A stretch of 64,000 nt of DNA from Staphylococcus kloosii (lineage in GTDB: Bacteria; Bacillota; Bacilli; Staphylococcales; Staphylococcaceae): positions 62,001 to 126,000 of the forward strand of contig NZ_CP027846.1 in assembly GCF_003019255.1 (NCBI RefSeq), in the 5' to 3' direction. Within the stretch, counting starts at the first letter, position 1, and each line of letters starts with the position of its first letter. This document shows, one piece after another, positions 17,749 to 27,000 of this stretch. Under the pieces are notes generated by a model, which was given only the letters and a program-made list of their open reading frames with translations, did not search any database and was not told where the DNA came from. The position numbers and the translations under genes were made by a program.

Positions 17749-18309
17749 TTATTCATTTATTACCTGATTAATTATTGAATATACTTCATCTTTAAATTTA
17801 TTCTTACTTTCTTCTAAATCTCCAAAGCGTTCTATAAAAGTACATCTTAAATACCAACTTTCTAAAAACATCATAATCATATTATGAAATTCTTCAAAAT
17901 CAATTGAATAATAGTTTTGCTGGTAAAACTTAATTATTTCTTCATCAATTATTTTGTGAATACTTTTAATTTTATTATAAATTTCATCACTAAATTGTTG
18001 CGGTATAAAAGCCAATTGAACATACATTCTTATATAACGATCATCGACATCGAATATAAATTTAAATAAAAATTGATATAACGCACTATTTGAATACGTG
18101 TTCTGACGCATATTATTAACGATAAAATCATGTAAATAATTTATACATTTATGTGCACTCTCGGTAAAGATTTGATCTTTACTTTTAAAATGATGATATA
18201 AACTTGCCTTTTTCAAGTTAACTTGATTTGCAATATCACCTAAAGTCGTACCATAGTAGCCTTTTTTAGCAAATAGAGTTATTGAATGATCTATAATTTT
18301 GTTTTTCAA
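17749..18309 (-). CDS. icaR: ica operon TetR-family repressor IcaR
   Basis: This 186-residue TetR-family repressor has a helix-turn-helix within residues about 20-45 (GTTLGDIANQVNLKKASLYH), followed by an all-helical ligand domain containing FKDEVYSIINQ at the end. Length and sequence fit IcaR of S. epidermidis and S. aureus (about 185 residues). The TTG at 18307-18309 is chosen because AGAGGTG is well placed and the product then aligns with known IcaR. It is divergent from icaA across 162 bp, the standard arrangement, and represses icaADBC. Confidence 0.94.
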   Translation of the reverse strand: MKNKIIDHSITLFAKKGYYGTTLGDIANQVNLKKASLYHHFKSKDQIFTESAHKCINYLHDFIVNNMRQNTYSNSALYQFLFKFIFDVDDRYIRMYVQLAFIPQQFSDEIYNKIKSIHKIIDEEIIKFYQQNYYSIDFEEFHNMIMMFLESWYLRCTFIERFGDLEESKNKFKDEVYSIINQVINE

Positions 18310-18370
18310 AACAGTAGCACCTCTTTTATGTTTTGAACAATTTTTATTACAAGATATTAAATTTAAGTGA

Positions 18371-18400
18371 CAATTGTTGCTGTTTAAGTATAGCAATTTT
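18371..18400. promoter_or_regulatory. Candidate IcaR operator
   Basis: AATTGTTGCT and AGCAATTTT form an imperfect dyad around about 10 bp in the icaR-icaA gap. A related TTGCAA copy follows at 18404. IcaR is known to bind next to the icaA start, but here the exact site is only suggested by the symmetry. A second motif, TTCCG-N11-CGGAA, lies near 18435, closer to icaA. Confidence 0.35.
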
Positions 18401-18471
18401 AAGTTGCAAAAATAAACAGTTTCAACTAATATTGATTTCCGGAACTACCGAACGGAAGGTTGGTTGTGTAA

Positions 18472-19701
18472 ATGAAATATTTTAATTTTTTATTATTCTA
18501 TCCAATTTTTATGTCGATTTATTGGATAGTCGGTTCCTTGATTTACTATTTGGGTAAAGAATTTGGCCACGCGAAAAAAATAACGCATTATGACGATGAA
18601 TTAGGAATCTCGTTCTTAATTGCTTGTTATAACGAAGGTGAAACAATTAAAAACACACTTCATAATGTCTTGTCTTTAAAATATAAGAATAAAGAGATTA
18701 TTGTAATTAATGACGGAAGTTCGGATAATACCGCAGACATTATACGTGAAATGTTAAAAGATCATGATTTTAAATTTGTAGACTTGTTAAATAACAGAGG
18801 TAAGGCAAATGCACTAAATGCTGGCGTTACACATGCCAAATATGATTATGTAATGTGTTTAGATGCTGATGCCATCGTAGATCAAGATGCACCCTATTGG
18901 ATGATCCATAATTTTAAAAACAATCCAAATTTAGGTGCAGTAACTGGTAACCCAAGAATACGAAATAAGAGTTCAATTTTAGGTAAAATTCAAACAATCG
19001 AATACGCAAGCATTATTGGGTGTATCAAACGTAGCCAATCACTATGTGGAGCTATAAACACTGTTTCTGGTGTATTTACGCTTTTCAATAAACGCGCATT
19101 AGAAAAAGTCGGTTATTGGGATACTGATATGATCACTGAAGATATAGCTGTTTCATGGAAATTACATCTACACAATTTTCAAATTAAATATGAACCGAAT
19201 GCATTTTGTTGGATGTTAGTGCCGGAAATGTTAGGCAGTCTGTGGAAACAGAGAGTGCGTTGGGCTCAAGGTGGACATGAAGTTATATTGAGAGACTTTC
19301 TAGCAACAATGAAATCAAAACGCTTCGCACTTATATTTTTAATGATTGAACAATTATGCTCAATCGTTTGGGTATATTTAGTCCTTATATACATTGCCTT
19401 TATCATACTGTCGGCTAATTTCTTAGATTACTATTTCTTTGAATACAGCTTTTCAATATTCTTATTGTCAGCTTTTACTATGACTTTTATAAACATTATT
19501 CAATTTACAGTTGCTTTAGCTATAGACAGTCGTTATGAAAAGAAAAACATCTTTGGGTTAATCTTCTTAAGTTGGTATCCAGTCATGTATTGGCTTATTA
19601 ACGCCGCTGTAGTTATCTTTGCATTACCAAACGCAATTAAACGGAAAAAAGGAGGATACGCGACATGGTCAAGCCCAGACAGAGGCAATATCCAACAGTA
19701 A
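18472..19701 (+). CDS. icaA: Poly-beta-1,6-N-acetylglucosamine synthase IcaA
   Basis: This 409-residue family-2 glycosyltransferase polymerises UDP-GlcNAc into PNAG/PIA, the biofilm polysaccharide. An N-terminal membrane helix is followed by a cytosolic catalytic domain with INDGSSDNT, the D-x-D pair at Asp131 and Asp133 (CLDADA), the base-bearing TED (MITED), and the Q-x-x-R-W motif at residues 260-264. Three or four membrane helices end the protein. The length agrees with known IcaA (412). It overlaps icaD by 37 nt, and IcaD is needed for full activity. Confidence 0.97.
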   Translation: MKYFNFLLFYPIFMSIYWIVGSLIYYLGKEFGHAKKITHYDDELGISFLIACYNEGETIKNTLHNVLSLKYKNKEIIVINDGSSDNTADIIREMLKDHDFKFVDLLNNRGKANALNAGVTHAKYDYVMCLDADAIVDQDAPYWMIHNFKNNPNLGAVTGNPRIRNKSSILGKIQTIEYASIIGCIKRSQSLCGAINTVSGVFTLFNKRALEKVGYWDTDMITEDIAVSWKLHLHNFQIKYEPNAFCWMLVPEMLGSLWKQRVRWAQGGHEVILRDFLATMKSKRFALIFLMIEQLCSIVWVYLVLIYIAFIILSANFLDYYFFEYSFSIFLLSAFTMTFINIIQFTVALAIDSRYEKKNIFGLIFLSWYPVMYWLINAAVVIFALPNAIKRKKGGYATWSSPDRGNIQQ

Positions 19702-19967
19702 AATCTACGCTCAACCTATTTCGTGAAAGTGTCCTAGTATTGATTTCGTTAATTTTTTGGGTCTATTGTTTAACAGTCATCGTTGTATATTTGGGGACAC
19801 TTTTCAAATTAAATATTGAGTCCGTAGAATTAGTTAGAGTTGTGCTAAATATTGAAGGTAGCGAAATCATTAATTTACTTATTGCTATGGGGTTTTTTAC
19901 AATCTTTATTTTTCTATTATTTATCGTACGAATGATTATTAACAAAAAGGCAGAGAGCAATAAATGA
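19665..19967 (+). CDS. icaD: PNAG synthase accessory subunit IcaD
   Basis: This 100-residue membrane protein has two helices (about residues 22-44 and 68-90), as in known IcaD (101 residues). It binds IcaA and raises its polymerase activity. The start MVKPRQRQYP lies within icaA in another frame, with AAAGGAGG just before it. It overlaps icaB by 4 nt. Confidence 0.95.
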   Translation: MVKPRQRQYPTVKSTLNLFRESVLVLISLIFWVYCLTVIVVYLGTLFKLNIESVELVRVVLNIEGSEIINLLIAMGFFTIFIFLLFIVRMIINKKAESNK

Positions 19968-20824
19968 AGACAATTAAACTAATTGTGTCTTTTTTACTCG
20001 TCGTTGTATTCACATTAGCTGCTTATTCCCATAGCAATGTAGCTCATGCAAAAAAGAAATTAGAATACAGTGACAATAGTCTGCTAGCTTTAAATTATCA
20101 TAGAGTGAGAAATGAAAGTCTATATAATAACTTTCTATTAATGTTTTCAAACAGTAAAGAATTGAAAAATTACAGTGTTTCTTCAAAACAACTAGATTCA
20201 CAAATAAAATGGTTGAAGCAACATCACGCTCGATTTTTAACACTAAATGAAGTTATGAAATATAAGAAAAAAGGTAAGTTTCCAAAGCGTAGTGTATGGA
20301 TAAATTTCGATGATATGGATCAGAGTATATATGATAATGCTTATCCTATTTTAAAAAAACATAAAGTTCCGAGTACTGGTTTTGTTATCACACAACACGT
20401 TGGTTCAAAAGATTTTCATAATTTAAATTTAGTCGATATTAATGAACTTAAAGAGATGAAAAATTCAGGTTTATGGGATTTTGCTTCCCATTCAAATAAT
20501 CTTCATGATTTACAAAAACATGATAATCCAAAATTTTTAACAGCATCTCATAAGCAACTTACAGCAGATATCAAAGACAGTAATCAATATCTTCATCAAA
20601 CATTCAACATTAACAATAAAGCGATTGCTTACCCTTATGGTCAGATGGATCGTTCAAGTATACCAGCTGTTAAGCAAGCAGGCATAAAATACGGTTTCAC
20701 CTTAGAAGAAGAACCTATTAGACCAGATACTAATAATTATTTATTACCAAGAATACTCGTCAATCAAGATTCATTTAATAAATTAATAAAACGTTGGGAT
20801 GGTTTTCATGATAAAGAAAAATAA
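19964..20824 (+). CDS. icaB: PNAG N-deacetylase IcaB
   Basis: This 286-residue secreted polysaccharide deacetylase has a signal peptide at residues 1 to about 29 (cleavage near AHA|K). The NodB-type domain shows the catalytic Asp pair at 116-117 (INFDDMD), metal-binding His176 and His181 (ASHSNNLHD), and the AYPYG motif. It removes part of the acetyl groups from PNAG, giving the polymer positive charge and surface retention. It is translated from the ATGA overlap with icaD and overlaps icaC. Confidence 0.96.
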   Translation: MKTIKLIVSFLLVVVFTLAAYSHSNVAHAKKKLEYSDNSLLALNYHRVRNESLYNNFLLMFSNSKELKNYSVSSKQLDSQIKWLKQHHARFLTLNEVMKYKKKGKFPKRSVWINFDDMDQSIYDNAYPILKKHKVPSTGFVITQHVGSKDFHNLNLVDINELKEMKNSGLWDFASHSNNLHDLQKHDNPKFLTASHKQLTADIKDSNQYLHQTFNINNKAIAYPYGQMDRSSIPAVKQAGIKYGFTLEEEPIRPDTNNYLLPRILVNQDSFNKLIKRWDGFHDKEK

Positions 20825-21902
20825 GATCGAACTTGTTTATCTCAGAACTTTTACATGTATGATTATAATTGTCACCCATCTTTTAACGCAGTTAACATTA
20901 GAACATGAACACCTCGATGAAAAATCATTACAATTTCTCTATTATTTACGTAATTTCATTATTTTTGGAACGCCCGGTTTTATAATGTTGTCTCAATTAC
21001 TAACGACGCTCAATTATAAACAAGTAAACATTCAATACCTTATTAAGCGATTTAAATATATATTTATACCCTATTTAATTATGGGAACATTTTATAGTTA
21101 CAGTGAAGCGTTATATACAGACTCTTCTTTTAAGCACCAATTTTTAGAAAATGTAGTATTAGGACAATGGTACGGGTATTTTATTTTAATAATAATGCAA
21201 TTTTTCATCTTAAGTTATATCATTTATAAAATTAACCATAAGTTGTTTAATAGTAAGATTTTATTAATCGTATCATTTATAGTACAACAAACATTTTTAT
21301 ACTTTTTTAATTCACATGAACAATTTCATGACATATTTTTGCATTACTATCCATTAAGCGAAAACACATTTATTCTTGGCTGGATATTTTACTTTTTCGT
21401 AGGAGGATTTATAGGATATCATTACCAAACAGTATTATCCTTTTTACAAAATTATATTGTCATTGTAATAACACTAGCTGCTATAGCATATATAGTTTTT
21501 ATAACTGCCTATCCACACGATTACTGGAACGTCACAAGCTTTACAGATACTTTAACTGTATTTAATGTACTTATGTTTTTATTATTATTAGGCGTGTGCA
21601 TTCATTTCAATGAACTTATGTACAATAGCGTTGCCATAGTAAGTGCATTTTCATTCTTTATTTACTTGTTACATCCAATCATTTTGGATTCATTATTTAA
21701 ATATACAAGTATTTTCGAGCGTCATACAGTAATCTTTTTAGCGATATCATTACTACTCGTATTAGGTATATGTATCGGCGTAGGCACACTTTTAAAAGAA
21801 TTTAAGATTTTTAGATTTGTTATGGGTAAACAACCTTACAATTATTATATGAACGTAACAAGAACAAACAACGCTATTGATAAAAATGAACGCTCAGCTT
21901 AA
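20808..21902 (+). CDS. icaC: PNAG export / O-acyltransferase-like protein IcaC
   Basis: This 364-residue protein has about ten membrane helices and belongs to the acyltransferase-3 family. IcaC is thought to export or O-succinylate the PNAG chain. The ATG at 20808 (MIKKNKIELVYLR) is preferred over one at 20799 because GGGATGG then serves as ribosome site and the N terminus matches known IcaC. It overlaps icaB by 17 nt. No tandem tetranucleotide tract of the kind linked to icaC phase variation was noticed. It ends the operon before a clear terminator. Confidence 0.95.
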   Translation: MIKKNKIELVYLRTFTCMIIIVTHLLTQLTLEHEHLDEKSLQFLYYLRNFIIFGTPGFIMLSQLLTTLNYKQVNIQYLIKRFKYIFIPYLIMGTFYSYSEALYTDSSFKHQFLENVVLGQWYGYFILIIMQFFILSYIIYKINHKLFNSKILLIVSFIVQQTFLYFFNSHEQFHDIFLHYYPLSENTFILGWIFYFFVGGFIGYHYQTVLSFLQNYIVIVITLAAIAYIVFITAYPHDYWNVTSFTDTLTVFNVLMFLLLLGVCIHFNELMYNSVAIVSAFSFFIYLLHPIILDSLFKYTSIFERHTVIFLAISLLLVLGICIGVGTLLKEFKIFRFVMGKQPYNYYMNVTRTNNAIDKNERSA

Positions 21903-21926
21903 TATTATTAAGCTTATACAGCATTA

Positions 21927-21952
21927 AAGACATTACTTTTGAGTAATGTCTT
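21927..21952 (+). terminator. Terminator of icaADBC
   Basis: AAGACATTACT pairs perfectly with AGTAATGTCTT around a 4-nt loop, followed by TTTTATAT. Confidence 0.92.
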
Positions 21953-22084
21953 TTTTATATGAGTTGAAATCATTGTTATCAGAAAATTCTTTGTACTCTG
22001 CACAATACTATGGTATGCTATATTCGTTTTTTGGAAATTTCTTTTTCTAAAACTTTAATTATAAAAATAGTTGGAGATATCACA

Positions 22085-23407
22085 ATGAATAAAATAATTA
22101 TCATCTCAGGTTTAATGCTTTTTTCATTCTTTTTTGGAGCGGGAAATTTAATATTTCCACCTATGCTAGGCTATACTGCGCAACACAACATGTGGTTAGC
22201 AATGGGTGGGTTTGCTATAACTGGTATTTTAATGCCTTATATAACAGTCATTGTAGTAGCTTACATGAATGGCGGCGTTGAATGTGTAGGTCGTAAAGTA
22301 CACCCAATATTCGGCCTAATTTTTGCAATATGTATTTATTTATCGATTGGTGCTTTATATGGAATACCTAGGGCTGCAAACGTAGCTTATGAAATTGGCA
22401 CACAAAATATTTTGCCTGTTCATAATCACTATACATTAATCATTTTTTCTTTATTATTTTTCTTAATAGTATATTTAGTAGCGTTATATCCTAATCGTAT
22501 AGTTGATAATTTAGGAAAATACTTGACGCCTATCCTTATCATTATGATTTTAGTTTTATGCATACTCGTATTTATTCATCCAGAGGGTTCAATTGGAAGT
22601 CCTCGTGGAGAATATACAAACGCACCTGTCGTTAGTGGAATATTAAAAGGATACTTCACTATGGATTTAGTTGCAGCTTTAGCATTTTCAGTAGTCATTG
22701 TGCAAACTTTTAAGCTAAATGGCATAACAGATCGCAAAAAACTCATACCTGCAGTTGCAAAATCTGGATTTATTTCTGCAATTTTATTAGCCTTAATTTA
22801 TTTTTCATTAGCATATTTAGGCGCAACGACTTCTCATAGTGGATTTAAAAATGGTACCGATATATTAACATATAATACACTGCGCGTTTTTGGGGCATAT
22901 GGTAATTTGGTATTCGGCATAATTGTAATCCTTGCATGTCTAACTACATGTATTGGATTAGTAAATGCTTGCGCAGCTTTTGCTGTACAAAAACTCACAA
23001 AAATATCTTATAAAATTTTTGTTCTAGCCTTTACACTTTTAGGCTTTTTAGTCTCTACTTTAGGTTTGGACTTAATTTTAAAGATTGCAGTTCCATTGTT
23101 AACGTTTATATATCCCACTTCAATAGTGTTGGTTCTAATATCATTTATAAGTATATTTATAAGATATGATTTGAAATTCACCTTTGTTATTCCAACTATA
23201 GTAGCTTTAATTATTTCAATTTTACAAATTATGTCGGATTACAATTTTAGTAAATATGCTAAAGTTATATATAACGTTTTACCATTATCTAATTATCAAT
23301 TGGCTTGGCTTATTCCGTGTATTATATTAACTTTATTAGGTATAATTATAGATTACTTTCTTAAGAATAAAGCTCAAGAAGCTTTGTCTGAAAATCATCT
23401 AAGCTAA
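22085..23407 (+). CDS. brnQ: Branched-chain amino acid carrier (BrnQ/LIVCS)
   Basis: This 440-residue protein has about 12 membrane helices and belongs to the LIVCS family. The opening stretch FSFFFGAGNLIFPPMLG is diagnostic of BrnQ carriers. It imports leucine, isoleucine and valine with sodium or protons. The ATG at 22085 follows TTGGAGA at proper spacing. Staphylococci usually carry several BrnQ paralogues, so this is probably one of a set. It is monocistronic or read with the following small gene, 55 nt downstream. Confidence 0.93.
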   Translation: MNKIIIISGLMLFSFFFGAGNLIFPPMLGYTAQHNMWLAMGGFAITGILMPYITVIVVAYMNGGVECVGRKVHPIFGLIFAICIYLSIGALYGIPRAANVAYEIGTQNILPVHNHYTLIIFSLLFFLIVYLVALYPNRIVDNLGKYLTPILIIMILVLCILVFIHPEGSIGSPRGEYTNAPVVSGILKGYFTMDLVAALAFSVVIVQTFKLNGITDRKKLIPAVAKSGFISAILLALIYFSLAYLGATTSHSGFKNGTDILTYNTLRVFGAYGNLVFGIIVILACLTTCIGLVNACAAFAVQKLTKISYKIFVLAFTLLGFLVSTLGLDLILKIAVPLLTFIYPTSIVLVLISFISIFIRYDLKFTFVIPTIVALIISILQIMSDYNFSKYAKVIYNVLPLSNYQLAWLIPCIILTLLGIIIDYFLKNKAQEALSENHLS

Positions 23408-23462
23408 TTATTGCCATGTCATATAAAGCTATTCCCTAACTAAATAAATGAGGTGATTAAAT

Positions 23463-23834
23463 ATGAGTATATTTAATGATTATTTAAAAAGTATCGAAGA
23501 TAATTCTCATAGAAATAAATTAGAATCACTATTTAATTGGATACATAAAAAATATCCAAACCTTGAAACAACAATAAAGTGGAATCAACCAATGTTCATT
23601 TATAACGGTACATTTATAATAGGTTTTAGTAGTGCGAAGCAACATTTTTCGATAACTCCAGAAGCGACAGCAATGGAAGAATTTAATGTTCAGATTAGAG
23701 ATGCAGGTTATAGTCAAACTAAAAATTTATATCGCATACTTTGGTCACAAGCAATAGACTATGATCTACTAGAAAAAATCATAGATTTTAAAATTTCAGA
23801 AAAACAAAATTATAAGACTTTTTGGGTTAAATAA
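23463..23834 (+). CDS. DUF1801 / frataxin-like (YdhG-type) protein
   Basis: This 123-residue cytosolic protein has the DUF1801 pattern: ETTIKWNQPMFIYNG, then IIGFSSAKQHFSI, and a C-terminal helical part. In B. subtilis a member of this group (YdhG/Fra) acts as an iron chaperone for Fe-S and heme biosynthesis, and S. aureus Fra is similar. The assignment to that function is by family only. The ribosome site GAGGTGATT lies at normal distance. Confidence 0.75.
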   Translation: MSIFNDYLKSIEDNSHRNKLESLFNWIHKKYPNLETTIKWNQPMFIYNGTFIIGFSSAKQHFSITPEATAMEEFNVQIRDAGYSQTKNLYRILWSQAIDYDLLEKIIDFKISEKQNYKTFWVK

Positions 23835-23881
23835 TTAAAAATTTGCTGTTAATAATTTATTCTATTAGTTATCATAAACGC

Positions 23882-23919
23882 AAATAGAGTCTGGGACACA
23901 AAGTTCCCAGACTCTATTT
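23882..23919. terminator. Bidirectional terminator (15-bp stem)
   Basis: AAATAGAGTCTGGGA pairs perfectly with its complement around an 8-nt loop. It lies between the convergent frataxin-like gene and the repeat element behind the LPXTG gene. Confidence 0.9.
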
Positions 23920-23924
23920 TCAAA

Positions 23925-24048
23925 TTGGCGGTAGTTGACTGAATTGAAAACGCGCTTGCATAAAGCTTTTACAACTATAGTCGTCCTTGCCAGAACGGGT
24001 TACAAAACCTTCTTATACAAATAAGATAGTTGTCCGTCCTCCTTTTAA
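23925..24048 (-). repeat. Structured intergenic element, copy A
   Basis: This stretch of about 124 nt is clearly similar to 54831-54953. Shared blocks include ATTGGC, GTAG, CTGAATTGAAAA, GCGCTT, CTAGTC-like, CCTTGCC, CTTCTTATA and AATAAGAT. On the minus strand it begins directly after the stop codon of the LPXTG gene and ends at the 15-bp terminator. Outer arms near 23992-24004 and 24028-24040 can pair in both copies with different bases, suggesting a conserved RNA structure. Similar elements recur between genes in staphylococcal genomes, as far as I remember. Confidence 0.65.
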
Positions 24049-24050
24049 TT

Positions 24051-27000
24051 TTAATCTTGCTGTTTCTTACGTCTAGATACTAATGTAAGAGTATCTAATA
24101 AAGAAAGTGTTGCGCCTAATATTGGAGCATTAATCGAATCATTCGCTCCTGTGTTAGGTAATTTTTTGCTATTAGTAGATTTCTGTTTTATCATCTGTTT
24201 AGCACTTTTAACTTGTTTAGCTTTTGTAACAGCACTCGTTTGTTTGGAAGATTTAACTGCTTTACTATCTGAACTAGATACTTTAACATTACTTGATTGC
24301 ATGTTGTTCTTTGCATTAGAATTATTCATTGCTTTTTGAACTGTTCCAGTACTAGATGAATTGTTCATACCATTTTTACTATTTGAGGAGTCACCATTCA
24401 TTAATTGTTTTCCTGATAAATTATTAGCTTTTGATATTGATTTATCATTCATTTTAGGTGATTGATTGTCTCGCATTTCACCTGCTTTATTTTTAATATC
24501 TTTCGATGAATTATTATTTGATTTCATGTCCGTCATTTTAGATGAACCGTTATCTAATTTTTTGTCATCATGTTTTGGCTGCTGAGAACCCATATTATTA
24601 CCATTTTGAGGAATATTTAAACCTGGTTTATTTATATTTCCATTATTTAAATTATCATCTTTCTTAGGACCCATTTGATCATTAGGTTTTGATTGTTGTG
24701 AATTATTACCTTTTGGTTTCTGATTTTGTCTGTCTAAGTCTGCAATTACTCCATCCCACTCTGGTCCTAGTTTCGTTAAGTCAATAGTTTCTTCCGTTCT
24801 TTCTGGAACTTTGTCTTCCTCAAGTTGACGCACTACGTCATCCCATTCTTCACCTAAATCTGTAAGATCGATTGTTTCTTCTGTTCTTTCTGGCACTTTG
24901 TCTTCCTCAAGTTGACGTACTACATCATCCCATTCTGGACCTAAGTCTGTTAAGTCTATTGTTTCTTCCGTTCTTTCTGGAACTTTATCTTCTTCGAGTT
25001 GACGCACTACGTCATCCCATTCTGCACCTAAATCTATAAGATCGATTGTTTCTTCTGTTCTTTCTGGTACCTTATCTTCCTCAAGTTGACGCACTACGTC
25101 ATCCCATTCTGGGCCTAAGTCTGTTAAATCGATTGTTTCTTCATTAGTTTTTGGTGCTGCTTTTTGTGCTTCTAGATCTTTAACGACACCGTCCCACTCT
25201 TGACCTAGTTTCGTTAAGTCTATCGTTTCTTCCGTTCTTTCTGGAACTTTATCTTCTTCTAATTGGCGCACTACGTCATCCCATTCTGAGCCTAAATCTG
25301 TAAGATCGATTGTTTCTTCTGTTCTTTCAGGTATCTTATCTTCTTCGAGTTGTCGAACCACATCATCCCATTCTGGGCCTAAATTTGTTAAATCGATTGT
25401 CTCTTCTTGAGATTGTGGTGCTGCTTTTTGTGATTCTAGATCTTTAACGACACCGTCCCACTCAGAGCCTAACTTAGTTAAATCAATCGTTTCTTCCGTT
25501 CTTTCAGGTACCTTATCTTCCTCAAGTTGACGTACTACATCGTCCCATTCTGGGCCTAAATTTGTTAAATCGATTGTCTCTTCTTGAGATTGTGGTGCTG
25601 CTTTTTGTACTTCTAAATCTTTAACGACGCCATCCCATTCAGTTCCTAACTTAGTTAAGTCTATTGTTTCTTCTGTTCTTTCAGGTACTTTACCTTCTTC
25701 GAGTTGTCGGACTACATCATCCCATTCTGCACCTAAGTTTGTTAAATCAATCGTTTCTTCCGTTCTTTCAGGCACTTTGTTTTCCTCAAGTTGACGCACT
25801 ACGTCATCCCACTCTGGGCCTAAGTTTGTTAAGTCAATTGTCTCTCCTTGAGATTGAGGCGCTGCTTTTTGTGCTTCTAAATCTTTAACAACACCGTCCC
25901 ACTCTTGACCTAGCTTAGTTAAGTCTATTGTTTCTTCTGTTCTTTCTGGCACTTTACCTTCTTCGAGTTGTCGGACTACATCGTCCCATCTCGCTTCTAA
26001 ATTTGTTAAATCAATTGTTTCTTCCGTTCTTTCTGGAACTTTGTCTTCCTCAAGTTGATGTACTACATCATCCCATTCTGGGCCTAAATCTGTAAGATCG
26101 ATTGTTTCTTCATTAGTTTCTGTTGCTGCTTTTTGTGCTTCTAAATCTTTAACGATACCGTCCCACTCGGTTCCTAACTTAGTTAAATCAATCGTTTCTT
26201 CCGTTCTTTCAGGCACTTTGTCTTCTTCTAATTGACGAACCACGTCATCCCATTTTGCATCTAAATTTGTTAAGTCTACTGTCTCCTCAGTTCTCTCCGG
26301 TACCTTATCTTCTTCTAACTGTCGTGTGACGTCATCCCACTCTGGGCCTAAGTTTGTTAAGTCAATTGTCTCTCCTTGAGATTGAGGCGCTGCTTTTTGT
26401 GCTTCTAAATCTTTAACGACACCGTCCCATTCAGTTCCTAACTTAGTTAAATCAATCGTTTCTTCCGTTCTTTCAGGCACTTTACCTTCTTCGAGTTGTC
26501 GGACTACATCGTCCCATCTCGCTTCTAGATTTGTTAAATCAATTGTTTCTTCTGTTCTTTCAGGCACTTTATCTTCTTCGAGTTGACGCACTACATCATC
26601 CCATTCTGCACCTAAGTTTGTTAAATCGATTGTCTCTCCTTGAGATTGTGGTGCTGGTTTTTGTGCTTCTAAATCTTTAACGACGCCATCCCATTCAGTT
26701 CCTAACTTAGTTAAATCAATTGTTTCTTCCGTTCTTTCTGGCACTTTGTCTTCTTCTAATTGACGAACCACATCATCCCATTTTGCTTCTAGATTTGTTA
26801 GGTCCACCGTTTCTTCTGCTATTTCAGGTACTTTATCTTCTTCTAGCTGACGGACCACATCGTCCCATCTCGCCTCTAGATTTGTTAAATCTACTGTCTC
26901 CTCAATTCTTTCCGGTACCTTATCTTCTTCTAGTTGTCGAACTACGTCATCCCATTTTGCTTCTAGATTCGTTAAGTCCACTGTTTCTTCTGCTACTTCT

